A stretch of 33,811 nucleotides of DNA. It comes from an uncultured Candidatus Saccharibacteria bacterium (GTDB lineage: Bacteria; Patescibacteriota; Saccharimonadia; Saccharimonadales; Saccharimonadaceae). The DNA lies in assembly GCA_947302765.1 (NCBI GenBank), contig CAMYWN010000006.1:1-33811 (forward strand), in the 5' to 3' direction. Of this stretch, positions 23,137 through 30,374 are shown piece by piece; positions within the stretch are counted from its first letter, which is position 1, and every line of letters begins with the position of its first letter. Both the position numbers and the translations under genes were made by a program. The notes beneath the pieces were generated by a model. It was given only the letters and a program-made list of their open reading frames with translations. It had not been told where the DNA came from and made no database searches.

Positions 23137-24117
23137 ATGAAGAAAAGATTTTGGAATTACTGGCAATGGGTGGTACTAGTAGTAGTAATAGTGATAGTTG
23201 CTTTAATTGTAGTGAATCGTGAATGGATCCATGACTATTGGCGGGGGATTTCGTATCGTCCATCGGCTGAGGTCGCGAGGATCCGGGATGAGTTGGGCCT
23301 AACTGAATATGGTGGATTTTTATTTAATGCTTCGATGCCGGTTTTGAGTGACAGGGATGAGTTTAACGAAAAGTGCCGGTTTGAGCGGGACGAAGAAGAT
23401 GCGGTTTTGGGGTGTTATTTAGATAAGGATATCTATATTTATGACATAACAGATGCGCGACTAGATGGAGTGCGCGAATGTACTACCGCGCATGAGCTAC
23501 TGCATGCAGTTTGGAAAAGAATGAGTGAAGACGAGAGAAATTCTTATGCAGAGCTTTTGGCGGAAGTGTATGAAAAGAACAAGGATTTTCTCGAAGAAGA
23601 ACTATCGATATATGATAATAATGAGAGGCGCGAAGAGTTATATGTGCGAGCTGGGACGGAGGTGAAGAGCTTGCCAAAGGAGTTAGAAAACCACTTTGCA
23701 AAGGTGTTTAAAGACCAAGATAAAGTAGTGGGGTATTATGATAAATATATTACAGTGTTCAGAAATCTACAGGCGGAGTTAGATAATCTCAAGTCGGAGA
23801 TGGAAGAGATTAAACTGCAAATCGAGGCTAAGGAAGCAGAGTATACACAAGCGGCGGAGCAGCTTAATGCGGATATTGCGGAGTTTAATACCTGCGCTGA
23901 TACTATGGGGTGTTTTACGAGTCAGTGGGAGTTTAATAGGTCAAGGAATGTATTAATCAGCAGGCAGGAGGCCCTTGATGAGCTTTATGGTGAAATTGAT
24001 GCACTAGCAAATGAGTATAACGCGAAAGTAGACAAATATAATGAGGATGTGGTTTCTAGCAATAAGCTCAACCAGATTATGAATTCGGCGAGTAAGGTTG
24101 AGGGGCTGGGCGAGTAG
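23137..24117 (+). CDS. Membrane-anchored HELLH zinc metallopeptidase-like protein
   Basis: A 326-aa protein with a transmembrane helix (about residues 9-27) and an extracellular domain carrying TTAHELLHAVW (near residue 117), an HExxH zinc-binding motif. A long coiled coil follows (residues about 205-250), and the C-terminal part has two cysteines flanking TMG. No further classification is possible by eye. A surface protease that remodels the wall or host contacts is inferred. The start sits just after TAGAAT/TAAACT boxes without a Shine-Dalgarno. Its stop begins a repeat array. Confidence 0.75.
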   Translation: MKKRFWNYWQWVVLVVVIVIVALIVVNREWIHDYWRGISYRPSAEVARIRDELGLTEYGGFLFNASMPVLSDRDEFNEKCRFERDEEDAVLGCYLDKDIYIYDITDARLDGVRECTTAHELLHAVWKRMSEDERNSYAELLAEVYEKNKDFLEEELSIYDNNERREELYVRAGTEVKSLPKELENHFAKVFKDQDKVVGYYDKYITVFRNLQAELDNLKSEMEEIKLQIEAKEAEYTQAAEQLNADIAEFNTCADTMGCFTSQWEFNRSRNVLISRQEALDELYGEIDALANEYNAKVDKYNEDVVSSNKLNQIMNSASKVEGLGE

Positions 24118-24275
24118 GTAGCTGTGCTCTCTAAGGGGGGGTAAACAATTGAAGGAACGGGTAGGTGGTTGTGGTTTTTGGTGGCTAGGCGAGTAAACGG
24201 TTGTGTTTTTGAAGAACTAAGCGAATAATTGGTTATGTTTAAAGATTTAACCGGAACGGGTGGTGGTTTTTTGAT
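24106..24275 (+). repeat. Degenerate tandem repeat, about 32 bp x 5 (gene-tail array)
   Basis: CTGGGCGAGTAGGTAGCTGTG (with the stop of the metallopeptidase gene), CTAGGCGAGTAAACGGTTGTG (24185), CTAAGCGAATAATTGGTTATG (24217) and two GGAACGGGTRGGTGGT units make up the spacer. Clear units are 32 bp apart. Confidence 0.7.
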
Positions 24276-24282
24276 GGTTTGC

Positions 24283-24288
24283 TATAAT
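24283..24288 (+). promoter_or_regulatory. -10 box of the HNH nuclease gene
   Basis: TATAAT overlaps the ATG chosen in the ORF track (24287), so the true start is the ATG at 24296, 7 nt downstream. Leaderless mRNA. Confidence 0.55.
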
Positions 24289-24295
24289 GAGAGCT

Positions 24296-25138
24296 ATGAG
24301 ATTAAGGATAAGAAGAATACTTGCGATGGGTGGGTTACTAGCCGGAGTCGGAGCATGGTTGTTTTTGAATCCGGAGAGCTACGAGCTGATTTTTAAAAGG
24401 ATTAAGGATACTGGGGCGGAGGAAATTGTTAATGGCGTAGTGAAACTGCGTGAGGGGATAGAGGAAGTAATGACGGAAGGGGGATTGGGGCAAGAAACTG
24501 ACGGCGTAAACGGCGAGAATGGTGGAACGCAAGTGGAGGCCAATATGGGCAGTACCAGTGGCGAGGAGATGGGAGAAGGACGGTTAGCATCGGAGGTCCT
24601 AGAGAAGCTTGCGGTAAAAGGGCGAGCGCCAAAGACGGGATACAGTAGAGAGCAGTTTTATGATGGGTGGCCTAGCGTCGATGGATGCAGCTTGCGCCAG
24701 AGGATTTTGAAGAGAGAACTGGGAGACACGGCGAGATTGGATGGGTGCAATGTAGTAGCAGGTGAATATGATGAACCATACACGGGGAAGCACGTGGTTT
24801 TAAGTAGCAAAGCGGAAGTAGGTAAGATTCAGATAGACCACGTGGTGGCGCTTTCGGATGCGTGGCAGAAGGGAGCGCAGTACATGGAAAAGGAAGTGCG
24901 TGAGCAAATTGCGACGGACCCGCTAAATCTGTTGGCCGTGGACGGGGCGGCAAATCAGCAAAAATCCGACGGCGATGCGGCAACGTGGCTGCCAGCAAAT
25001 AAGCAATTTCGCTGTCAGTACGTGGCTAGGCAAGTGTCGGTGAAATATAAATATGGGTTATGGGTGACGCAGGCAGAAAAAGAGGCGATTTCGCGGGTAC
25101 TTGAGAAATGTCCGAATGAGCGAGCATTGGGTGTATAA
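24296..25138 (+). CDS. Secreted HNH nuclease (DUF1524/GmrSD C-terminal type)
   Basis: A 280-aa protein with a basic N-terminus and membrane/signal segment (about residues 5-22), a G/E-rich linker, and a C-terminal DUF1524 HNH domain: QIDHVVALSDAW near residue 180 and NLLAVDGAANQQKSDGDAATWLP near 210. DUF1524 is found in secreted nucleases and in GmrSD-type restriction proteins. The export signal points to an extracellular DNase, which would suit an organism that takes up nucleotides from others. The start is set by the -10 box. Confidence 0.85.
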   Translation: MRLRIRRILAMGGLLAGVGAWLFLNPESYELIFKRIKDTGAEEIVNGVVKLREGIEEVMTEGGLGQETDGVNGENGGTQVEANMGSTSGEEMGEGRLASEVLEKLAVKGRAPKTGYSREQFYDGWPSVDGCSLRQRILKRELGDTARLDGCNVVAGEYDEPYTGKHVVLSSKAEVGKIQIDHVVALSDAWQKGAQYMEKEVREQIATDPLNLLAVDGAANQQKSDGDAATWLPANKQFRCQYVARQVSVKYKYGLWVTQAEKEAISRVLEKCPNERALGV

Positions 25139-25139
25139 T
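25134..25139 (+). promoter_or_regulatory. -10 box of the rhodanese-like gene
   Basis: TATAAT overlaps the stop of the nuclease gene. It is followed by a 24-nt leader with GGAG before the ATG at 25164. Confidence 0.5.
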
Positions 25140-25163
25140 AGTAGTAATTAAGTGGAGTAATAT

Positions 25164-25859
25164 ATGAAAAAATACATTTGGAGCGGAGTGATTGGGGGAA
25201 TATTATTAGTGGTAGGAGCGTTTTTGCTAGGGAAGTTCGTGTTCCCGAATAATTTGGTGAGTTTGCCAGCGCCGGAACTAGCGGAGGGGCAGCGGGGGGA
25301 GCTTGGAATTGACAAAAATGTAAATGAGGCGACGATTGATGCTTATCTTGGGCGAAGCGATGCAGTATATCGGGATCTTCGGATGCTTGAGGACCCGGGA
25401 AACTATGAAGCGATTGGGGGTGATTCAAAACTGTCGGGGTTCGTGAGGGGATTTGAGGTGGTACCATTTCCGTATATTGTGAATGTGTCTGGATTGCCAG
25501 AGGAAGTGGGACAGACTTACGCTGGGAAGACTCTGTTTTATCAACATTCAGATGGCTCGTATACGCCGAATTATGAAGAATCAATGGAGGTATTGGAGGG
25601 GCTATTTCCGAAGGACAAGGTGATATTCTTGATGTGTGGGGGTGGGGGATATTCTGGGATGATGAAAAAGATGCTCGTGGCGCTTGGTTGGGATGAATCG
25701 AAGATTTACGATGTGGGTGGGTACTGGTTCTATGAGGGAGAGAATGCGGTGGAAGTGAAACGCGTTCGAGATGACGGAACTATAGTGTATGATTTTTATA
25801 AGGTGCCGGTACATGAGATTCGGTTCGAAGAATTGACTCGGCTTGGCTCGAAGGGCTGA
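25164..25859 (+). CDS. Membrane-anchored rhodanese-like protein
   Basis: A 231-aa protein with one N-terminal membrane helix (about residues 5-24) and an extracytoplasmic rhodanese-like domain. The active-site region reads FLMCGGGGYSGMM (cysteine near residue 158), followed by LVALGW and DVGGYWFYEG, the usual rhodanese order. Such domains carry sulfur or act as redox-linked scaffolds. It precedes another exported thiol-related protein, so an envelope redox role is possible. Its stop codon lies in a repeat array. Confidence 0.78.
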   Translation: MKKYIWSGVIGGILLVVGAFLLGKFVFPNNLVSLPAPELAEGQRGELGIDKNVNEATIDAYLGRSDAVYRDLRMLEDPGNYEAIGGDSKLSGFVRGFEVVPFPYIVNVSGLPEEVGQTYAGKTLFYQHSDGSYTPNYEESMEVLEGLFPKDKVIFLMCGGGGYSGMMKKMLVALGWDESKIYDVGGYWFYEGENAVEVKRVRDDGTIVYDFYKVPVHEIRFEELTRLGSKG

Positions 25860-25956
25860 TTTGGCTTGAGAAGTTGGCCCGATTTGATTCGAGAAATTGA
25901 TTTGTCCTGAGGGATTGATTTGATTCGAGAAAGTGATTCTAATTCTAGAGATTGGC
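25838..25956 (+). repeat. Degenerate tandem repeat, 18-23 bp x 6 (gene-tail array)
   Basis: Units such as CGGCTTGGCTCGAAGGGCTGA (with the stop of the rhodanese-like gene), TTTGATTCGAGAAATTGA, TTTGTCCTGAGGGATTGA and TTTGATTCGAGAAAGTGA run through the spacer. Each ends in TGA or a close variant, so the stop codon itself is copied. Confidence 0.75.
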
Positions 25957-26008
25957 TTAACGAGATTATGGAAAAATAGAGTAGAAAAAGAAAGGTATCG
26001 GAGAAATA

Positions 26009-26626
26009 ATGGCAAACAAACGTACGAGGAAAAAGCAAGGTGAAGCTGCGAAAAATGAACGAATAATGAGCGGAAAGGCCGTAGCTATGAAAGGATGTAG
26101 GATGAAAGTGGGGGATGGAGAGTCTACGTTAGCGGAAGGAAAGTTGGCTAGATTGAAGGTTTGGCAATTGGTAGTATTGCTGGTGGCCGTAATAGGCGGA
26201 ACGGTATTGTTTCTGGGGGCGGTAGGTGGATGGTTTGGTGGCAGTAAAGTGACGCTTGACGCAGAATATTATTGTGGTGAAGAATGTGATGGCGAAATGA
26301 TGGAGCTTAGTGGGGTTAGATATGAGGAACTAGTGCGGAATGGTGGATCGTTTGTGGTGTTTGTGGACCAGAGCGGGTGCACAACGGCGGAGAGGTTGCG
26401 AGGATATGTGGCTGATTATGCTCGTGAAGCTGGGGTGAAGGTGTATCGAATGATGTTTAGCGATATGAAGGAAACGTCGTTACATGATTTCGTAAAATAC
26501 TATCCGTCGGTAGTAGTAGTGTCGCGCGGGCGAGTGGCGGGGTATCTAAGGGCAGATAGCGACGAGGATGCAGATTATTATAATGATTACGGAGCGTTCG
26601 TGCGGTGGATAGGGCGGTATCTGTAA
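26009..26626 (+). CDS. Membrane-anchored thioredoxin-like protein
   Basis: A 205-aa protein with a very basic cytoplasmic N-terminus, a transmembrane helix (about residues 49-73) and an exported domain. VVFVDQSGCTTAERL (near residue 115) followed by KVYRMMFSD and YYPSVVVVSRGRVAGYL follows a thioredoxin-fold layout with a single cysteine rather than CxxC. It lies next to the rhodanese-like gene, so a shared envelope redox function is plausible. A CGGAG site precedes the ATG. Its stop is in a 34-bp repeat array. Confidence 0.7.
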   Translation: MANKRTRKKQGEAAKNERIMSGKAVAMKGCRMKVGDGESTLAEGKLARLKVWQLVVLLVAVIGGTVLFLGAVGGWFGGSKVTLDAEYYCGEECDGEMMELSGVRYEELVRNGGSFVVFVDQSGCTTAERLRGYVADYAREAGVKVYRMMFSDMKETSLHDFVKYYPSVVVVSRGRVAGYLRADSDEDADYYNDYGAFVRWIGRYL

Positions 26627-26709
26627 TGTCTTGGAGTGTTGGATAGGGAGGTAATTGTAATGTCTTGGAGTGTTGGGCAGGGCGGTAATTGCAATGTCTT
26701 GGAGTGTTG
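26608..26709 (+). repeat. Tandem repeat, 34 bp x 3 (gene-tail array)
   Basis: Units 26608-26641, 26642-26675 and 26676-26709 share GG-GGTAATTGTAATGTCTTGGAGTGTTG with few changes. Unit 1 contains the last five codons and the TAA of the thioredoxin-like gene; the TAA becomes CAA in unit 3. The last unit runs into TTTTTT. The rest of the gene-less stretch 26710-26859 shows nothing further. Confidence 0.9.
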
Positions 26710-26859
26710 TTTTTTCATCGTGAGACACTAGGTGAACAGATAGGGTGAGATTTGCGCTGGGTTTTTGAACGTAATGAGTGCGGCAATATTTAATATCGGG
26801 ATGGTGGTGATTTGTGGAAAAGTTTGGCTTGATTTAGCTAAAAAATGGCTGAAAAAGTA

Positions 26860-26888
26860 TTGACAACCGGCTTATGGCTAATTATAAT
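26860..26888 (+). promoter_or_regulatory. Strong promoter of the 26967 surface gene
   Basis: TTGACA (26860-26865), a 17-bp spacer and TATAAT (26883-26888) match the sigma70 consensus in full. Confidence 0.8.
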
Positions 26889-26937
26889 GGAAAGTGTTAA
26901 AGGTTATACATCCATTAACGTAAAATAACAACTAATT

Positions 26938-26958
26938 TTCCACCTGGAGTGGAAGGAG
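26938..26958 (+). promoter_or_regulatory. 5' leader hairpin and Shine-Dalgarno
   Basis: TTCCAC-CTGGA-GTGGAA forms a hairpin that overlaps the first bases of the AAGGAG Shine-Dalgarno before the ATG at 26967. The leader is about 72 nt, the longest clear one in the window. A stability or expression-control role is inferred. Confidence 0.5.
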
Positions 26959-26966
26959 AAAAAAAT

Positions 26967-27551
26967 ATGAAAAAATCATTAATTGCAACTGGTGCAGCAG
27001 CCGTAGCTTTAGCAGCGATGCCGGCTCTTGGCGCTTTCGCTGATGTGACGGATACCGTTATTCTCACGATCAATAGCGCTTGTTCGGTTGGACAGACTAC
27101 TGGTAGCCCAGTAGCTGGTACTGGTAAAACGATGGAAGAGACCGCTGCGGTAAACAGCCATCTTTACACTTGGGATGCTGATGGTTCTCAAGGTGGCACT
27201 CTTAAAGTTACTTGTAACGATGCTTCTGGTTGGAACGTTAAGGCGGTTGGTTCTTCTAACGGATCCCCTGTAACTTCAATGGCAGCTTCGGCTAGTGGTA
27301 CGCCAATCGTGACTGGTACTGCTACTTCTGGTGCTACATCTAACTGGATGTTTAAGGTAGCTGGTACTGGTACGGTGGCTGGTTATCAATCTTGGTCGGC
27401 AATTCCTGCAACTGCTACTAAGGTTGCTACTGGTAGTACTTCTGTATCTGAAAATGCTATTAGTACTGGTTATCAGGTATGGGTAAGTGCTACTCAGGAA
27501 GCGGATACTTACACTGGTAAAGTAACATATACGGTTGCTCCTGGTGCTTAA
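26967..27551 (+). CDS. Highly expressed secreted surface protein (WxL-like)
   Basis: A 194-aa exported protein with a clean signal peptide (MKKSLIATGAAAVALAAMPALGAFA). The mature chain is a small beta-rich domain full of G, S, T and A, ending YTGKVTYTVAPGA, similar in style to WxL-type wall-binding surface proteins, though no strict WxL motif pair is present. A consensus promoter, a strong Shine-Dalgarno, a hairpin terminator and marked use of GCT, GGT and ACT codons indicate very high expression. It is probably a major surface or S-layer-like component. The track start at 26949 lies upstream of the Shine-Dalgarno and is rejected. Confidence 0.8.
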   Translation: MKKSLIATGAAAVALAAMPALGAFADVTDTVILTINSACSVGQTTGSPVAGTGKTMEETAAVNSHLYTWDADGSQGGTLKVTCNDASGWNVKAVGSSNGSPVTSMAASASGTPIVTGTATSGATSNWMFKVAGTGTVAGYQSWSAIPATATKVATGSTSVSENAISTGYQVWVSATQEADTYTGKVTYTVAPGA

Positions 27552-27565
27552 TTCTTAAGCTGATT

Positions 27566-27597
27566 AAAATACAGCCTCGTATGGGGCTGTATTTTTT
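27566..27597 (+). terminator. Rho-independent terminator of the surface gene
   Basis: The perfect stem AAAATACAGCC / GGCTGTATTTT is followed by TT. It isolates the highly expressed gene from the next one, though the next promoter (TGATATAAT ending at 27615) begins 13 bp later. Confidence 0.92.
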
Positions 27598-27640
27598 GTT
27601 GTCTTGTGATATAATAAGTGTATTATTAAGAGAGGTATTA

Positions 27641-28225
27641 ATGAAGGAATCCAAAAAGAGCAAAAAGAAAAAAATAATTACCGATGCGGTGATTGTGGCG
27701 GTGATTGTGGCAATTATTGCTGTAGTTATGTTTTTGTTAACTTACAAAAAGGAAACTCGTATTACTGAAAGTTATAATAGTAGTGATACTTCTTCTTTAG
27801 TTTGTATTTCACAAAAAAATGACAGCGAAGACTCTTTTTTCTATAGTGAGACCGCAACGGGCGTAAAGCACACTATTAAGCTTGTTTATAGTGATAGCAA
27901 GATTGCAAAAATGTCTTATGAATATGATGGTGAATATAATAGTGAAGAGGAAGCTAAGAAAGATAGTGGGCATTTACATACTATTTATAATCTGTATTTA
28001 GGTGATCGTGGTGTGAACCATGAGATTCTTTCGCCGGTGTTTCAGTTTACTGGCAATAAGGCATTAATCAGACTGTATTTGGATGATTATGGGAAAATGA
28101 ATACTCCAATTGGGAAGGTATTTTATATTGGAAGCGGAATAATTGACACTATTGGAAAAAATTCTCCAAAAGAGACCAAAAAGATTTATGAAAATAAGGG
28201 ATTTTCGTGTATAATTAATGATTAA
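27641..28225 (+). CDS. Single-pass membrane protein, unknown
   Basis: A 194-aa protein: basic start (MKESKKSKKKK), one transmembrane helix (about residues 14-36) and an extracellular domain with two cysteines (near 62 and 190) that may pair. No family is recognised. The upstream methionine of the track lies inside the terminator region; ATG 27641 has an AGAGAGG site and an extended -10 at 27610-27615. It sits between two surface-type genes and may anchor or process them (inference). Confidence 0.7.
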   Translation: MKESKKSKKKKIITDAVIVAVIVAIIAVVMFLLTYKKETRITESYNSSDTSSLVCISQKNDSEDSFFYSETATGVKHTIKLVYSDSKIAKMSYEYDGEYNSEEEAKKDSGHLHTIYNLYLGDRGVNHEILSPVFQFTGNKALIRLYLDDYGKMNTPIGKVFYIGSGIIDTIGKNSPKETKKIYENKGFSCIIND

Positions 28226-28254
28226 ACAGTGGTAATAAAAATAAAGGAGGTATG

Positions 28255-29220
28255 ATGATAAAGAGAATCAATAAATTATTGGTAGCATTTGGAGTATTAC
28301 TGGCTTCTTTTGTGGGGTTAAGTAATACTTTTGCAGATATGGATGGGATGGACACGGTAATGACGATTTCGCCGCCTAGCCAAAAAATTGTTTTAACTCC
28401 AGGAGAAGATTTTGAAGGGTCCATATCCGTTTCTAGTTCTAGCACGGCGAAGAATGGTCTAAAGTATTCTGTGACAGTTGGTGCGTTTAGTCTTGTAACA
28501 GATGAGAATGGTAACGTAGATTATAATGATGTGGATGTAGATACTGTCACTAGCTTTAACCAAATTATGGAGTGGATTGAGCTAAAGAAAGATAATGGTG
28601 AAGTAGAAATAGGTGGAATAGATACTATTCCTTTCACTATCCATGTACCAGAAAATGCCCCAGCTGGAGGCCAATATGCGACGATTATTGTGCAAAATGA
28701 TACTGGACTAGATAACGCTAGTGGAAAAGGTGTATCGATTGAAAGTAAAGTTAGATTTGCATCTAATATATTCGCAGAGGTGACTGGTGAAACTGAAGAA
28801 AAAGGGGCAATAATAGAAAACAATATTCCGTCCTTCTTACTTAGTAATCAATTAAGCGCGACCTCATTAGTGAAGAATGATGGTAACGTGCACACTGATG
28901 CGGAATATACCTTACAAGTGTGGCCGCTTTTTAGTGATGAAGAGATTTACACTAATGAGGAAGAACCTGAGACTAGTTTAGTCATGCCGGGGACAGAAAG
29001 GTATCATAGCAAGACGATCGAAGGTTTGCCAGCGGTAGGTATTTTTAGGGCAAAACAAACTGTAAAGATATTTGGCGAAACTTCTATTGTGGAGAAAATA
29101 GTAATTGTTTGTCCATTATGGTTGTTATTCCTGATCCTCTTTGTGATTATCGCATTAATAATATGGATATTCACGAAGGTAAAAGGTAACAAAAAGCGAA
29201 ATAGCAACACGACGGAATAG
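28255..29220 (+). CDS. Surface protein with Ig-like/DUF916-like domain and C-terminal anchor
   Basis: A 321-aa exported protein: signal peptide (to about residue 27), then SPPSQKIVLTPGEDFEGSISV, a layout like the DUF916 domain of WxL-associated proteins, a second beta domain, and a C-terminal transmembrane helix (about 285-307) with a basic tail. In Gram-positive bacteria DUF916 proteins sit beside WxL proteins, so with the 26967 gene this may be a reduced surface system. AAAGGAGG lies 4 nt before ATG 28255; the track ATG at 28252 is too close. A TATAAT lies at 28210. Confidence 0.72.
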   Translation: MIKRINKLLVAFGVLLASFVGLSNTFADMDGMDTVMTISPPSQKIVLTPGEDFEGSISVSSSSTAKNGLKYSVTVGAFSLVTDENGNVDYNDVDVDTVTSFNQIMEWIELKKDNGEVEIGGIDTIPFTIHVPENAPAGGQYATIIVQNDTGLDNASGKGVSIESKVRFASNIFAEVTGETEEKGAIIENNIPSFLLSNQLSATSLVKNDGNVHTDAEYTLQVWPLFSDEEIYTNEEEPETSLVMPGTERYHSKTIEGLPAVGIFRAKQTVKIFGETSIVEKIVIVCPLWLLFLILFVIIALIIWIFTKVKGNKKRNSNTTE

Positions 29221-29230
29221 AGATTAATTA

Positions 29231-29257
29231 ATACCGCCTCTTTCGGGGCGGTATTTT
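29231..29257 (+). terminator. Rho-independent terminator
   Basis: The perfect stem ATACCGCC / GGCGGTAT with a loop of eight is followed by TTTG. It ends the surface-protein cluster. Confidence 0.88.
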
Positions 29258-29403
29258 GTGGGGGTGTAGATATAGTGGAATCAGAGCTATGTAGCGGGTG
29301 ATAAGGCGAGCCTTTGAGTGGCTAGGAGTTGAGCAGTGTGGTGCGGTTGGTTAAACTTTATAATTTTTTGTGGTTTATAGAGGTAGTTCTTTTATATTGG
29401 TGG

Positions 29404-29432
29404 TTGACTTTCGGGTGGGGATGAAGTATGAT
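29404..29432 (+). promoter_or_regulatory. Promoter of the Bro-N/XRE/UvrD cassette
   Basis: TTGACT (29404-29409), a 17-bp spacer and TATGAT (29427-29432). The leader of about 60 nt holds an inverted repeat and a strong Shine-Dalgarno. 29258-29403 shows nothing else. Confidence 0.6.
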
Positions 29433-29445
29433 GGAGGTAGAAGTG

Positions 29446-29469
29446 AATTGATAACAATAGTTAACAATT
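29446..29469. promoter_or_regulatory. Operator-like inverted repeat
   Basis: AATTGATAAC-AATA-GTTAACAATT has 10-bp arms with one mismatch, just downstream of the promoter. It is a candidate binding site for the XRE regulator of the same cassette. Confidence 0.5.
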
Positions 29470-29498
29470 GAAAATAGTAAAAATTCAAAGGAGGGAAA

Positions 29499-30374
29499 AT
29501 GAGTGAAGAGAAAATGCAAAAATACAATGGGTGGAAGGTACGGTCGGTGTGGGATGAGGTGCGGGAAGAGTGGTGGTTATCGGTGGTGGATGTGGTGGGG
29601 GTGTTGACGGAGCAGCCTGATGTTAGGGGGGCAACGTTTTATTGGTCTAAGCTGAAGGAGCGATTGCGTGAGGAGGGAGCGGATCAGTTGTTGACAAATT
29701 GTCAACAACTGAAATTAACTTCTTTGAAGGATGGGAAGAAATACAAGACAGACGTCATGACGGTGGAACAGGTCTTGAGGCTGGTGCAATCTATTCCATC
29801 GAAGAAGGCAGAGCCGTTTAAGGTTTGGCTTGCGAAAGTTGGTAATGAACGAATTAATGAGACGATAGATCCGGAGCTGGCGATGAATCGTGCGATGGAG
29901 ACGTATCTTAAGAAAGGATATAGTGAAGAGTGGATACGTCAGAGATTGATGTCAATTAAGGTAAGAAATGATTTAACGAATGAGTGGAGGAATCGTGGAG
30001 TGAAGAAAGGTAAAGAGTATGCGATTTTGACGGATGAAATCTCTAAGGCTTGGTCTGGGATGACGACGAAGGAATATAAGACCTTTAAGGGTCTAAAGAA
30101 AGAGAATTTGCGCGACAATATGAGTGATTTGGAATTAGTACTTACGATGCTTTCGGAGGCTACGACTACGGAGATTGAAAAACAGAAACAGCCGAAAACT
30201 TTTGAAGAACACAGAGGGGTAGCGAAGTCCGGTGGTGAAGTAGCTGGGATTGCTAGAAAGGCAGTAGAAGCTCGGACGGGAAAGAAAGTTATCACATCGG
30301 ATAATGCAGAAAGGCTTAACCCGATGAAAGATTTAATAGAAGGTTTGATTGAAGGAGGAGTAGAAAATGAGTGA
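29499..30374 (+). CDS. Bro-N domain protein (phage antirepressor-like)
   Basis: A 291-aa protein with an N-terminal Bro-N domain (VRSVWDEVREEWWLSVVDVV, the QLLTNCQQLKL motif and the KYKTDVMTVEQVLRLVQSIPSKKAEPFKVWLAKVG stretch). Its long C-terminal half resembles DinD/antirepressor proteins (EEWIRQRLMSIKVRNDLTNEW). Bro-N proteins bind DNA and are typical of phages and mobile islands. A strong AAGGAGG lies before the ATG. The next gene starts 8 nt before its stop. It may act as the antirepressor of the following XRE protein (inference). Confidence 0.85.
   Translation: MSEEKMQKYNGWKVRSVWDEVREEWWLSVVDVVGVLTEQPDVRGATFYWSKLKERLREEGADQLLTNCQQLKLTSLKDGKKYKTDVMTVEQVLRLVQSIPSKKAEPFKVWLAKVGNERINETIDPELAMNRAMETYLKKGYSEEWIRQRLMSIKVRNDLTNEWRNRGVKKGKEYAILTDEISKAWSGMTTKEYKTFKGLKKENLRDNMSDLELVLTMLSEATTTEIEKQKQPKTFEEHRGVAKSGGEVAGIARKAVEARTGKKVITSDNAERLNPMKDLIEGLIEGGVENE
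29685..29711. repeat. Perfect 12-bp palindrome inside the Bro-N gene
   Basis: CAGTTGTTGACA-AAT-TGTCAACAACTG has perfect arms. It lies in codons for the conserved QLLTNCQQL motif, so protein constraint may explain it, or it may be a second operator. Confidence 0.75.

Noticed and set aside
25015-25584. 189-aa minus-strand ORF over the nuclease and rhodanese-like genes
   Set aside because: Spans two real genes and their promoter on the other strand, with no motif.
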